Counted from the stretch's first letter, positions 26,303-35,868 are shown. The stretch is 64,000 bases of DNA from Alteribacter lacisalsi (GCF_003226345.1 NZ_PDOF01000001.1:930001-994000), one strand, 5' to 3'. The notes: generated by a model from the letters alone, not told the origin. Numbers and translations are program-made.

Positions 26303-26578
26303 GTGATCGGAAACCGGATCGGACTGGCTGTATGGATTCAGTCACTTAAACACGTCAAACAGCTGCGGCGATTTGGCAATATTCATTACGTATCCAGAAA
26401 AATGAAGTATGTCGTTCTCTACTGCGACGGTGATAAAGCAGAGCAGACGATGGAAAAGCTCGAATCCTACCATTTCGTCAAGCGCGTTTCCATGTCCATG
26501 CGGCCTTATCTGAATACAGAATTCCAAAACTCAAAACCGGATAAAGCAAAAGAATACGACTATAAAATGGGTCTGTAA
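26303..26578 (+). CDS. ylbG: YlbG family protein (DUF2129)
   Basis: A 91-residue cytosolic protein with the YlbG core: RIGLAVWIQSLKHVKQLRRF, GNIHYVSRKMKYVVLYCDGD and the C-terminal KAKEYDYKMGL. Function unknown; the family travels with ylbF. The start is uncertain: ATG 26276 has no ribosome site, while GTG 26303 has GGGAG four bases and GAGGGG eleven bases upstream and gives the family length. A terminator follows six bases after the stop. Confidence 0.87.
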   Translation: MIGNRIGLAVWIQSLKHVKQLRRFGNIHYVSRKMKYVVLYCDGDKAEQTMEKLESYHFVKRVSMSMRPYLNTEFQNSKPDKAKEYDYKMGL

Positions 26579-26583
26579 CCAGC

Positions 26584-26613
26584 AAACCTCCGCACATGTG
26601 CGGAGGTTTTTTT
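26584..26613 (+). terminator. Terminator after ylbG
   Basis: AAACCTCCGCAC ATGTGCGGAGGTTT forms a near-perfect hairpin followed by TTTT. Confidence 0.88.
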
Positions 26614-26758
26614 CTGCCTGTCGCTCTTTGGAATACAGAAAAACTGCTGTATTCGGAGATTGTTTCTTTCCGTAAAGTTAGTTATGGAGAGGAAAACGTA
26701 AGCCTGCAGTGTGATAAAAAATATTTTAATCGAAAGGTTATTTCGTATGATGAATGAT

Positions 26759-26796
26759 GGAGCGTAAGGCAGCGACATCATGCATTCCACTCCAGC
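26759..26796 (+). repeat. Degenerate fragment of dispersed repeat A-prime
   Basis: GGAGCGTAAGGCAGCGAC and later CCACTCCAGC resemble the left part of the repeat at 8149. The 520-bp gap ylbG-rsmD also holds the minus-strand hairpin at 26811-26843. A short open frame at 26880-27068 has no ribosome site or recognisable similarity, and I do not call it. Confidence 0.4.
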
Positions 26797-26810
26797 AAAT
26801 GAATTAATTG

Positions 26811-26843
26811 AAAAAAATCCCGCAGAAGTCGGACTTCTGCGGG
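26811..26843 (-). terminator. Orphan minus-strand terminator hairpin
   Basis: CCCGCAGAAGT and ACTTCTGCGGG form a perfect 11-bp stem with a 3-base loop. Read on the minus strand it is followed by ATTTTTTTC; on the plus strand there is no T run. No minus-strand gene lies between it and the plus-strand rsmD gene. Confidence 0.6.
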
Positions 26844-27098
26844 TGCCTGACATAAGCAGCCGAACTGCTTAGAAAGGCTATGGGAGAGGAGAAACCGGAG
26901 GAAGAACTTATGGGGAAACGTAAGTCTTCTCCGCGGTTGTCAGCAACATTGGTATCATGTTGCTATCCCTTATTATGGACAATCGGCCAGCCTTTATACA
27001 CGATTATACAACCTTTGGCAATTTTATCCGGATACCGTGCAGTCTGCCCCGGTTTTGTGCTACCATAACAAAAAGAACGTACAGAGAGGAACATCGTC

Positions 27099-28150
<1,052 letters not shown>

Positions 28151-28164
28151 ATTCTTTTTTGAAA

Positions 28165-28431
28165 GGTTCTGTTAAAGCTTAATGCTGATATTTTTCTATC
28201 GTTAATTGAAGCGAGAATTGAAGCGAGTCGCGACCCTCCTGCGGGAACATTACCGGCTGAAGACCCCGCAGGGACGAGCGTTTACTTCGTGATTCGCTTC
28301 GAGTTGCTTCGACGCAGATGCTTCGGAGCGGTTCTGGCAGAGAAAGAAGCACGGTACTTCTTTGCTGGCTGAAGCGGTGCCCGCGGAAAGGGAGCGCAGT
28401 GAGCGGTAATCAACAACAGACTTTAACAGAC
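28165..28431 (+). mobile_element. MITE-like element, type A (copy 3, with internal module)
   Basis: Begins GGTTCTGTTAAAG (28165-28177) and ends CTTTAACAGAC (28421-28431). It is flanked by a perfect 9-bp direct repeat TTTTTGAAA (28156-28164 and 28432-28440). The core is interrupted after GAAGACCCCGCAGGG by a 76-bp module (28276-28351, GAGCGTTTACTTC ... AAGAAGCA) that recurs inside the repeat at 31710-31938. It fills most of the 396-bp coaD-ylbJ gap and has no gene. Confidence 0.8.
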
Positions 28432-28518
28432 TTTTTGAAAAATCTGCTCATTCGACCACTATTCAAACCCTTCAGCATGAAATTGTCCCGCACAGACGAA
28501 AGAGTATACTAAAAGTTC

Positions 28519-28565
28519 AAGAGGTGACCTCGGGTGTCTTGCGCCTTTAGGTACACCTCTTTTTC
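28519..28565 (+). terminator. Terminator at the coaD / ylbJ convergent junction
   Basis: AAGAGGTGACC (28519-28529) pairs with GGTACACCTCTT (28550-28561), then TTTT. It overlaps the last codons of the leftward ylbJ gene, whose own transcript could also use the stem. Confidence 0.65.
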
Positions 28566-29764
28566 TGTGCGAAATCCAGCCTGCTTATCTGAAGGCAGAG
28601 GTAAAGAGCCAGGAAAATAAAGGTAATGGCACCTCCGTGCTGCATAATCCAGCCGTACAGTTGAGTCATTAGGGTCGTCCCTTCCTCGCCCCCTCCTGGA
28701 ACGCTCACCGCTTCAGCTGTCCGGTTTATATACAAGGGACCAAACAGAAATGCGGAAAGAACGGCCGCGGTGATGCCGTGTAAAATCCTCGCTGCAAAAA
28801 ATGGCTTGAAACGGATATCTGTCTCGGCCAGTATGCTCGCTACCTGAGCCTGTACACTGAACCCGTTGAAACCGAGAATGAAGCTTACAGCCATAACCTG
28901 ATAAAAGAGGGGGACGCCATCTGTGGAGCTGGCCAGTCTGCTTCCGATTGTAATTTCAAACATGCCGGAAATCAGTGCCGGGCTTAATTCATTTGGAATA
29001 TGGAAAATTGAGAGTATAATGGTAAGTACTACTGCAAACAATTGTGACACATGGATGACTGTCAGAAGTTGATTGAGCACCGAGAAAAGAATAATGAATC
29101 CGCCAATCATGAGCAGTGTGGAAACTGCCGACTGGACTGCATCACCGAGGATTTTTCCCAGCGGGCGTGTATCCTTAATTCTTTCTCTGTGCATGAGACG
29201 GAAAGCCTGCTTCAACGAAAATGTCCCGGCAGAATCAGCGTTGTTCTTTTCAGAACCGTAAAATCGCATGGCCAGTCCAGTAATAAAGCTGCCTCCATAG
29301 TGACAAACGGCCAGAAGCAGTCCCAGCCGGGGGTCATGAAAAAAACCGATGGCTACAGCTCCCAGAATAAATACCGGGTTGGATGCATTTGAGAATGAAA
29401 CAAGTCTTTCAGCCTGTATACGGGATATTTTCTTATCTTTCCTTAGCCGCGCTGTCATTCTGGCGCCTGCCGGGAATCCCGATGCCATACCTACAGCCCA
29501 GACGAATCCTCCGGAACCTGGAACTCTAAACAGCGGACGCATGACCGGTTCCAGAAGCACTCCGATAAAGGTAACCACACCGAAGCCGATCAGAAGTTCC
29601 GAAAGGATGAAGAAGGGAAGAAGGGAAGGAAAAACGACTTCCCACCACATACTGAGGCCTCTGATGGACGCTTCGTAGGCATCCTTGGGGAAAATCATAA
29701 AGGCAGCAGCAAGAAAAGCCGCTGTGCCTCCATACACGATTGTTTTAACTCTCGGGGCGAGCAA
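28547..29764 (-). CDS. ylbJ: YlbJ/SpoVV, sporulation membrane protein
   Basis: A 405-residue polytopic membrane protein with nucleoside-recognition (Gate) type domains, about 9-10 helices. Blocks: SMWWEVVFPSLLPFFILSEL (about 40-59), GMASGFPAGARMTARL, RLVSFSNASNPVFILGAV and GFNGFSVQAQVASIL. In B. subtilis, YlbJ (SpoVV) moves dipicolinic acid across the outer forespore membrane during spore maturation. An ATG at 29788 is eight codons upstream of an AAGGAGG that would lie inside the gene; TTG 29764, eight bases after that site, is therefore the likely start. It is leftward, divergent from ylbK, as in B. subtilis. Confidence 0.9.
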   Translation of the reverse strand: MLAPRVKTIVYGGTAAFLAAAFMIFPKDAYEASIRGLSMWWEVVFPSLLPFFILSELLIGFGVVTFIGVLLEPVMRPLFRVPGSGGFVWAVGMASGFPAGARMTARLRKDKKISRIQAERLVSFSNASNPVFILGAVAIGFFHDPRLGLLLAVCHYGGSFITGLAMRFYGSEKNNADSAGTFSLKQAFRLMHRERIKDTRPLGKILGDAVQSAVSTLLMIGGFIILFSVLNQLLTVIHVSQLFAVVLTIILSIFHIPNELSPALISGMFEITIGSRLASSTDGVPLFYQVMAVSFILGFNGFSVQAQVASILAETDIRFKPFFAARILHGITAAVLSAFLFGPLYINRTAEAVSVPGGGEEGTTLMTQLYGWIMQHGGAITFIFLALYLCLQISRLDFAQKKRCT

Positions 29765-29862
29765 AGGGCGGGACCTCCTTCCGGTCATAAACTTGTCCTC
29801 GGTAAAATATACGTATCCATAGGGAGATTAGACCTTGATTCCGGATGAGGAGGGGGGAAAGG

Positions 29863-30672
29863 ATGAACCCTAAAATCGGTTTGGCTCTTGGATCGGGAGG
29901 ATCCAGGGGCTTTGCGCACATTGGCGTTTTAAAAGTGCTGATACGGGAAGGAATTCCCGTTGACTATATCGCCGGCAGCAGTATGGGGGCCCTGATTGGA
30001 ACCCTTTTCAGTGCTGGGCACGCCCCTGATATGCTCGAAAAAATGGCGCTTCAGTTCAGGCGGAAGTATTTTCTTGATTTCACGGTTCCAAAAATGGGAT
30101 TTATTAAAGGGGATAAAGCGAAAAGTGTTATTAAGATGCTTATGAAGCAGAAAAACCTTGAGGAGCTTTCTCCTCCGGTTTCCGTTATTGCAACTGACTT
30201 AAAAAAAGGCGACAAAGCTGTTTTTACTCAGGGGGATGCGGCTCGTGCTGTCAGGGCGAGCATTGCAATTCCGGGCATTCTCGTACCGGAACGGATCGAA
30301 GGCCGTCTGTATGTAGATGGCGGGGTCATTGACAGGGTGCCGGTAAGTGTAGTGAAGGAAATGGGTGCAGATCTTGTCATTGCTGTGGATGTTTCCTATT
30401 TTAATAAAGAGCCCGAGATCACGTCGATTTATGATGTGATTATTCAAAGCATGGATATAATGGAAAAAGAGATGGTACGTTTCAGGGAGATAGAAGCAGA
30501 TCTGATGGTCCGCCCGATTTTTAAACATATAAAAGCGACACAGTTTACAGAGGTGGAGGAAATTATTCTTCAGGGAGAAAGAGAAATGGAAAAACATCTT
30601 GATGCATTTAAGGAAAGCATGGCGGCTTGGAGGGAGAGACAGCATGAGCGGAAAAAAGGAGAAAACGATTAA
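29863..30672 (+). CDS. ylbK: Patatin-like phospholipase family protein YlbK
   Basis: A 269-residue predicted serine hydrolase of the patatin/RssA family. The oxyanion loop GSGGSRGFAHIGVL is at 9-22, the nucleophile elbow GSSMG near 39-43 and the dyad aspartate in YVDGGVIDRVPV near 149. Substrate unknown; members act on lipid acyl groups. ATG 29863 follows GAGGAGGGGGAAAGG; an ATG six codons upstream lies before that site. The 3-prime end overlaps ylbL by 29 bp, so both are one unit. Confidence 0.9.
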   Translation: MNPKIGLALGSGGSRGFAHIGVLKVLIREGIPVDYIAGSSMGALIGTLFSAGHAPDMLEKMALQFRRKYFLDFTVPKMGFIKGDKAKSVIKMLMKQKNLEELSPPVSVIATDLKKGDKAVFTQGDAARAVRASIAIPGILVPERIEGRLYVDGGVIDRVPVSVVKEMGADLVIAVDVSYFNKEPEITSIYDVIIQSMDIMEKEMVRFREIEADLMVRPIFKHIKATQFTEVEEIILQGEREMEKHLDAFKESMAAWRERQHERKKGEND

Positions 30673-31687
30673 AGGATCGGTCTTCCGCTGGACGGTATTC
30701 CTGCTGATTCTGATTTTTATTAATTTTTACCAGCTACCTTATTACTTCAGTATACCGGGGGATGCGAAAGTCCTTAGTGAGGTTATTGAAGTGGAAGACA
30801 GATACGAATACGATGGTTCCCTCAGCCTGACGACTGTCAGGATGGGGAGGGCAAACACTGTCAATTATGTCTGGTCTCTGCTCAGCAGCGAGCGGGATCT
30901 GATGCATGAGAGCCTGATCCGCCCTGAAGGGGAGACGGATCAGGAATATAATCACCGGCAGCTGATGATGATGGCCAGTTCCCAGGACACGGCGGTACTC
31001 GTTGCCTACCAGGCTGCAGGTAAAGAAGCCTATTTTGAAAATTACGGCGTTCTTGTCTCGAGCTTTGTGGAAGGCATGGATGCTGAAGATAAGCTTGAGC
31101 CGGGTGACAGAATTGTGGAAGTAAACGGCGAAGAGACGTTGAGGGCAGAGGAACTTTTGGATGCTCTCGGAGAAATTGAAATCGGGGAGGACGTCAGCCT
31201 GAAGGTGGAACGGGGCGAGGAAACGTTCGATGTTACAGTCACAGTTGAGCCGTTTCCCGAAGAACTGGATCCATCAGGCGAACGCGGCGGCATTGGCATT
31301 GCACAGCCTGTTACTGACCGTGAATTGATAAGAAATCCCGATGTATCAATTGATACACAGCAGATCGGCGGCCCATCTGCCGGCCTTATGTTTTCACTGG
31401 AAATATATAATCAGTTAACAGAAGAGGACATTACAGGCGGCGCCCACATTGCCGGTACTGGTTCTGTCGATGAGGAAGGAAACGTAGGGCGGATCGGCGG
31501 CGTGAAACAGAAAGTGATAGCCGCGGACAGTGCCGGAGCAGCAGTTTTTCTCGTTCCGAACGAAAACGGAATAGAAGGATCGAATTACCAGTTGGCTGCT
31601 GAAACGGCGAAAAACATCGGAACAGATATGGCAGTCATTGGGATAGACACCTTCGATGAAGCGATTGAATATCTCGAGGACAGGTAA
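30644..31687 (+). CDS. ylbL: YlbL, membrane PDZ/Lon-type serine protease
   Basis: A 347-residue membrane-anchored protease with one helix (about 13-33), a PDZ domain (about 125-205, EDKLEPGDRIVEVNGEE) and a C-terminal Lon-like domain. The catalytic dyad is S245 (GGPSAGL) and K288 (GGVKQK), 43 residues apart as in Lon. In B. subtilis, YlbL (DdcP) degrades the division inhibitor YneA to end the DNA damage checkpoint; SepM of streptococci is related. It overlaps ylbK by 29 bp. ATG 30644 has GGAGGGAGAG upstream. Its link to DNA damage recovery makes the nearby UV repair operon notable. Confidence 0.93.
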   Translation: MSGKKEKTIKGSVFRWTVFLLILIFINFYQLPYYFSIPGDAKVLSEVIEVEDRYEYDGSLSLTTVRMGRANTVNYVWSLLSSERDLMHESLIRPEGETDQEYNHRQLMMMASSQDTAVLVAYQAAGKEAYFENYGVLVSSFVEGMDAEDKLEPGDRIVEVNGEETLRAEELLDALGEIEIGEDVSLKVERGEETFDVTVTVEPFPEELDPSGERGGIGIAQPVTDRELIRNPDVSIDTQQIGGPSAGLMFSLEIYNQLTEEDITGGAHIAGTGSVDEEGNVGRIGGVKQKVIAADSAGAAVFLVPNENGIEGSNYQLAAETAKNIGTDMAVIGIDTFDEAIEYLEDR

Positions 31688-31709
31688 TAAAAAATGCGGT
31701 GTTCAGTAG

Positions 31710-31938
31710 ATTGTTGCTATTGACCAATTTTTTTTGGAGCGGAAGGTGGCGACACCAGCGGGAATAGCAAAGAGCGTTTACTTCTTGAGTATTCTGCGAT
31801 CTGCTTCGACCCAGCCAGCTTCGGAGCATTACTGGCAGAGGAAGAAGCATCGGCTGAAGACCCCGCAGGGCGATTTTCCCGAGGAAGCTGAAGCGATGCC
31901 CGCGGAAAGCGTCCACCTGCAGCGTAAAAAAACAACAT
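31710..31938 (+). repeat. Dispersed repeat A-prime with internal module
   Basis: About 230 bp after ylbL. Left end ATTGTTGCTATTGACC, then GGAGCGGAAGGTGGCGACAC and GCGGGAATAGC, the 78-bp module 31772-31849 (GAGCGTTTACTTC ... GAAGAAGCA), then GGCTGAAGACCCCGCAGGG, GCTGAAGCGATGCCCGCGG and CACCTGCAGCG, ending AAAACAACAT. It is the relative of 8149-8299 with the module inserted at a different place than in 28165-28431. No gene in the 271-bp gap. Confidence 0.75.
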
Positions 31939-31943
31939 GTATA

Positions 31944-31983
31944 AAAGACCGGAGGCCCTTACAGGAAGGTGCCTCCGGTTTTG
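31944..31983. terminator. Bidirectional terminator, ylbL / tmcAL
   Basis: ACCGGAGGC and GCCTCCGGT form a 9-bp stem with flanking A and T tracts. It overlaps the last codons of the leftward tmcAL gene. Confidence 0.7.
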
Positions 31984-33203
31984 CTGTATCTGAATGGGGT
32001 TCTACTGTATTCATTTAACAGGTCTTCTTTGTCCTGGTCAGCGGCAAAAGGCAGGCTGTGAACTGCGGCTGCTTCGATATCCTTTGTGAAAAGGGGATGT
32101 GTACCTTTTGAAGCATTTGAGACCAGGGGAATCTCAAGCTTCTTTTTTATGGATGAAAGGTACTTCTGGCCAGCGTCACTCATGCCCAGTAGACGGATAT
32201 ACTCTGGTTTAAGCGGGTCTGCTTCTTTATGGTACCAATCCTTTTTCGTATTCATGAGCATGTGCACCATTGCACGCTGAAGACGTGTTCTTGTATATCG
32301 TTTAGTTTTAATATAAGAGATGAACGTCTCAAAATCACGGGCAGCATGAAGGGCCTTTTTAAAGCGATGCTCCAGTCCTTCCTCCATTTCATAAAGTGAG
32401 CTGAGTTCATGGGCACTTTCGGTAATCAGCTTATGGCGGAGAAAGGGAAAGTAATCATCCCAGCTGTGAAAACAGCCTCTGCGCTCTTTATATTCCTGAA
32501 GACAGGTGTAGGTGGAGAGAGGGACGAATGGCCGGATGTCTTCCGGGTTGGCGTCATCAGAGAAAAGCGTTCGCCTAATGCCGGTGGCACTTGCAATCGA
32601 ACCTGTTCCAAGCGTCGTGTCATGATAGCCGGACTGTTCCCGTGTAATGGTCATGGGGGTAATGCGTCCTCCAAGCTCTTCTGCTGCCTCGCAGTACTGC
32701 AAACCAAGGATATTATTAGGCTCACTCAGGTCAACACCTTCAAAATTGCCAGGAGCGACTCTGCTGTAGGCATAGGATGAGGCCCGGGGGTAGCTGAAAC
32801 CTTCCTGGAGTCCCTCCTGTACGAAGTGATCAAACTCCTCCTTTTTTTCCTTTAAAAGGCGGTTCGTGTCCTTAAAGCGCTCAATATTCCCGTCTTCACT
32901 GCCGAACACAACAGATTGGGCACCAAGCTTGTCTAGAAGCGCAACGGCCCCTCTGGCGAAAATGCTGGCATGCTGAACGGCGTAGGCAAAAGGAAGTTCA
33001 ACAACAAGATCACATCCGCCCATAAGGGCCATCTTTGTCCGTGTCCATTTGTCTGTGAGCGCGGGCTCACCGCGCTGTAGAAATGAGCCGCTCATGACCG
33101 CGATCACAATTTCAGCGCCGGTTTTCTGTTTTGACTCGGTTAAATGGTACTGATGACCATTATGAAAAGGATTGTATTCAACGACTAGGCCGGTTGTTTT
33201 CAC
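31959..33203 (-). CDS. tmcAL: tRNA(Met) cytidine acetate ligase TmcAL
   Basis: A 414-residue protein (YlbM family) that forms N4-acetylcytidine at the wobble base of elongator tRNA-Met from acetate and ATP. The nucleotidyltransferase signature EYNPFHNGHQYHL (HxGH) is at residues 9-21; AVMSGSFLQRGEPAL, GCDLVVELPFAYAVQHASIF and RYTRTRLQRAMVHMLM are family blocks. Length is typical. Start is GTG 33203 with AAGGAG nine bases upstream. It is leftward, divergent from ylbN, as ylbM is in B. subtilis. Confidence 0.94.
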   Translation of the reverse strand: MKTTGLVVEYNPFHNGHQYHLTESKQKTGAEIVIAVMSGSFLQRGEPALTDKWTRTKMALMGGCDLVVELPFAYAVQHASIFARGAVALLDKLGAQSVVFGSEDGNIERFKDTNRLLKEKKEEFDHFVQEGLQEGFSYPRASSYAYSRVAPGNFEGVDLSEPNNILGLQYCEAAEELGGRITPMTITREQSGYHDTTLGTGSIASATGIRRTLFSDDANPEDIRPFVPLSTYTCLQEYKERRGCFHSWDDYFPFLRHKLITESAHELSSLYEMEEGLEHRFKKALHAARDFETFISYIKTKRYTRTRLQRAMVHMLMNTKKDWYHKEADPLKPEYIRLLGMSDAGQKYLSSIKKKLEIPLVSNASKGTHPLFTKDIEAAAVHSLPFAADQDKEDLLNEYSRTPFRYSKTGGTFL

Positions 33204-33454
33204 AAATTACAGCTCCTTACAGGGGTAGTCTGTTTCTTTAAGTGTAAGCAAAATCTGTTCCGGTTTAAACCTTTCTTTTCCGGGAAAAGAAATTAACAGT
33301 CAGGCTCCCTCTGAACCGTTCCTGACACCTGACATGGCATCTGCCTTTCCTGCGGGTCTGATCTTTGGTAAAATAGTGTCTTCGAGGTTTTAAAGCACTT
33401 ATTTAAATTCGTAAATACGGGTAAAATGAAAACACATGATGTAAAGAAGTTACC

Positions 33455-33483
33455 TTGACAAAAGATTTTACGAAAGATATAAT
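33455..33483 (+). promoter_or_regulatory. Sigma-A promoter of ylbN-rpmF
   Basis: Perfect consensus: TTGACA (33455-33460), 17-bp spacer, TATAAT (33478-33483), 28 bp before the ylbN start. This suits a highly expressed ribosomal protein operon. The rest of the 308-bp gap holds nothing I can name. Confidence 0.9.
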
Positions 33484-33511
33484 TACATTTGTTGTCTTGA
33501 GGTGAAAAAGA

Positions 33512-34015
33512 ATGAAATGGTCGATTCAACAGTTGTTATCCTATAAGCATAACGGATTGCACATCGACGAATCGGTTGATGTATCAGAGCTGCAGAAGAG
33601 AGACCGTGAAATCCGGCAGATCAGCCCGGTGCACGTAACAGGTGAAGCAGCATTTACCAGTAATGCGGTAACATTTGAATTACGCATTGAAGGTGAAATG
33701 ACGCTGCCCTGCGCCCGTACACTTAATGATGTGAAATATCCTTTCTCAATCGAAGCCAACGAGATTTTCAAGTTGGAAGAATGGGCCGACTTCGAAGAGA
33801 CTGAGGATGTTCATGAACTGGAGGACAATACGGTCGATTTACTGCCATACGTTAAAGAACGTATACTGCTCGAGAAACCGATGCAGGTTTTCAGCGGAAA
33901 AGAGGATGGACCTGCCCCTGCTCAGGGTAAAGACTGGGAACTCGTTTCCGAGGAAGAACAGCAGAAAAAAGTTGATCCCCGTCTGAAGAAACTGGAAAAG
34001 TTTTTTGACAAGTAA
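33512..34015 (+). CDS. ylbN: YceD family protein (DUF177) YlbN
   Basis: A 167-residue soluble protein of the DUF177/YceD family, which almost always precedes rpmF and is linked to 23S rRNA or L32 accumulation. It shows MKWSIQQLLSYKHNGLHIDE, VTFELRIEGEMTLPCARTLN and FDLEPYV-like DLLPYVKERILLEKPMQVF, ending VDPRLKKLEKFF. It has few cysteines in place of the metal-binding variant. TTGAGGTGA precedes ATG 33512. It is first in an operon with rpmF, 48 bp apart. Confidence 0.92.
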   Translation: MKWSIQQLLSYKHNGLHIDESVDVSELQKRDREIRQISPVHVTGEAAFTSNAVTFELRIEGEMTLPCARTLNDVKYPFSIEANEIFKLEEWADFEETEDVHELEDNTVDLLPYVKERILLEKPMQVFSGKEDGPAPAQGKDWELVSEEEQQKKVDPRLKKLEKFFDK

Positions 34016-34063
34016 TCGTCTGTCATAGGACAGGCATGAACGAATATCAGGGAGGTGTCATAC

Positions 34064-34237
34064 ATGGCAGTACCTTTTAGAAGAACGAGTAAAACACGCA
34101 AAAACAAGCGCCGTACACACTTGAAGCTAACTGTACCAGGCATGGTAGCGTGCCCGGACTGCGGAGAGCAGAAGCTTTCCCACCGCGTATGCAAAGCTTG
34201 CGGTTCCTACAAAGGAAAAGAAGTTGTAAATAAGTAA
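34064..34237 (+). CDS. rpmF: Ribosomal protein bL32
   Basis: A 57-residue basic protein of the large subunit. [17 protein letters not shown] is the universal start, and [18 protein letters not shown] holds four cysteines, the zinc-binding C+ form. ATG 34064 has GGGAGGTG upstream; three residues further upstream are not part of the protein. It ends the ylbN-rpmF unit before a terminator. Confidence 0.97.
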   Translation: MAVPFRRTSKTRKNKRRTHLKLTVPGMVACPDCGEQKLSHRVCKACGSYKGKEVVNK

Positions 34238-34250
34238 GATATTATGGTCA

Positions 34251-34283
34251 GCAGGAAGGTACTCCCTTCCTGCCTTTTTTTTA
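34251..34283 (+). terminator. Terminator after rpmF
   Basis: GCAGGAAGG and CCTTCCTGC pair around TACTC, then eight T residues. Confidence 0.88.
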
Positions 34284-34355
34284 TTGTTATGGAGCGGAAG
34301 CCGGCTGCAAGACGCTGCCGGCAAAAATTCATTAAACAGATGAAGGAGGACGCAA

Positions 34356-35132
34356 ATGAGTCAGTCGGATACAAAAGTAAAGGTGGAGAAAGACGGATGT
34401 CTTCTCTGGGTCACGTTTAACCGTCCGGCAGTGAAAAACGCTGTGGATTTTGACGTAATGCACCTTCTCTCAGCTGCTGCCGATCAGGCAGAAACAGACC
34501 CTGAAATCAAGATATTCATTCTAAAGGGGCAGGAAGGGATCTTCTGTTCAGGGGGAGACCTGAATCAGTTCCACAAGCTGAAGACCGAGTCGGAGGCAAT
34601 GACGATGCTCAGGCCCATGAGCGGCCTGCTGAAAAAAATTGCCTCTCTCCCGGTTATAACAGTGGCATATCTGAACGGCCATGCTGTCGGCGGCGGCTGT
34701 GAAATTGCTGCAGCATGTGATTACAGGATTTCTGCAGAGCATTCAAAATCCGGATTTATTCAGGGCACACTCGCCATTACGACGGGGTGGGGAGGGGCGG
34801 CGTTTCTAAGAGAAAAAGTGTCGTATAACACTGCCCTGGACATGCTCACAAGCGCAAAGCTTTGTACTGCTGAAGAAGGACTGAAGTCGGGCTGGATTAA
34901 CGGTATTCTAAATAATGAACGCGAACTCTCTGGATGGTGCGGCCAATGGCGTGCAGTAAAAAAGCAGGTTATCACAGCCTACAAACAGGCGCTCCGTACC
35001 GAAATGGAAAAGACGAGGCTTTTCACAGCGATTGACAGTGAAGTTGAACGCTGTGCGGTTCTATGGGGGCAGGACGCTCACCACGAGGCGGTGGACCTGT
35101 TTCTATCAAAAAAACACGATCGCAGTAACTGA
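34356..35132 (+). CDS. Enoyl-CoA hydratase/isomerase family protein
   Basis: A 258-residue crotonase-superfamily protein acting on acyl-CoA thioesters. The CoA and oxyanion-hole blocks are present: VTFNRPAVKNAVDFDVMHLL (about 19-38), IFCSGGDLNQF (about 66-76) and LNGHAVGGGCEIAAACDYRI (about 107-126). The usual catalytic Glu positions of hydratase are not both evident; the segment GFIQGTLAITTGWGGA replaces the standard PE-rich loop, so the reaction may not be hydration. GAAGGAGGAC precedes ATG 34356. It stands alone between rpmF and ylbO, where B. subtilis lacks it. Confidence 0.85.
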   Translation: MSQSDTKVKVEKDGCLLWVTFNRPAVKNAVDFDVMHLLSAAADQAETDPEIKIFILKGQEGIFCSGGDLNQFHKLKTESEAMTMLRPMSGLLKKIASLPVITVAYLNGHAVGGGCEIAAACDYRISAEHSKSGFIQGTLAITTGWGGAAFLREKVSYNTALDMLTSAKLCTAEEGLKSGWINGILNNERELSGWCGQWRAVKKQVITAYKQALRTEMEKTRLFTAIDSEVERCAVLWGQDAHHEAVDLFLSKKHDRSN

Positions 35133-35279
35133 TCTGCTGCTAAGGCATCCCTCCTGACAGGCATAGTATAGGAAGTGTCTGTTTGTTCATACTTAAAATA
35201 AGAGAATGAAGTCTATCTTTTCTATCATCTGCATACATATGAGTTGAACGATGAGGGAAGAGCAAAGGAGGGTTGCCGA

Positions 35280-35837
35280 TTGGTTCGGCAGGATGCGTGG
35301 AATAATGATGAAGATCTGACCCTGGCAGAGACGGTGCTGAGACACATACGTGAGGGCAGTACCCAGCTGGCTGCCTTTGAAGAAGTAGGCCATAAACTAT
35401 CAAGAACACCGGCAGCATGCGGTTTCCGATGGAATTCAGCAATCAGGAAAAAGTATGATACGGCCATTCAGCTGGCTAAGAAACAGCGAAAAGCGGTCAA
35501 AGGGAAAAAAGAAGCAGCCGCTATTGAAGAACAACATGTAAGTACCGGGGCAAACGAGCAGGCAAAGGACGATAAAGGGATTGTCGGCGTGTTTGATGAG
35601 GTGATTGCTTTTTTACATGAGCAGCGGAAAAAACTCGAAGAGGCAGGCCCTTCAGCACAGGCGGATGAACTGGCAGAGGCGGTAAGTGCACTCAGGCACG
35701 AGAATAAGGCGCTTGCGGAAGAACTGAGTAAAGTAAAAGGTGATTATGATGCTATGAAGCAGGACTACCAGCTCATGATTAATGTGGTCGAGCGTGCAGC
35801 GAGGCGTAATAAAAATACTACCTCGAGCATGTCCTGA
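35280..35837 (+). CDS. ylbO: RsfA family transcription factor (YlbO)
   Basis: A 185-residue regulator. The N-terminus is a Myb/SANT-like domain ([40 protein letters not shown], about 2-55) that binds DNA, followed by a basic linker and a long coiled coil (about 95-175, [20 protein letters not shown]). RsfA regulators act in the forespore under sigma-F, controlling sporulation genes. TTG 35280 is seven bases after AAAGGAGGG and gives the family start MVRQDAW; an upstream TTG has no site. Strong terminator follows. It occupies the ylbO place. Confidence 0.9.
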   Translation: MVRQDAWNNDEDLTLAETVLRHIREGSTQLAAFEEVGHKLSRTPAACGFRWNSAIRKKYDTAIQLAKKQRKAVKGKKEAAAIEEQHVSTGANEQAKDDKGIVGVFDEVIAFLHEQRKKLEEAGPSAQADELAEAVSALRHENKALAEELSKVKGDYDAMKQDYQLMINVVERAARRNKNTTSSMS

Positions 35838-35868
35838 CGGAAGTCTTGAAATGCCGCACTTCCGGTGT

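Noticed and set aside
26880-27068. A 62-codon open frame upstream of rsmD
   Set aside because: No ribosome site in the right place, composition unlike neighbours, no recognisable family; it lies in repeat-rich intergenic DNA.
34290-34320. GCCGGC...GCCGGC short repeat after rpmF
   Set aside because: Too short and palindromic by itself; only loosely like the dispersed repeats.
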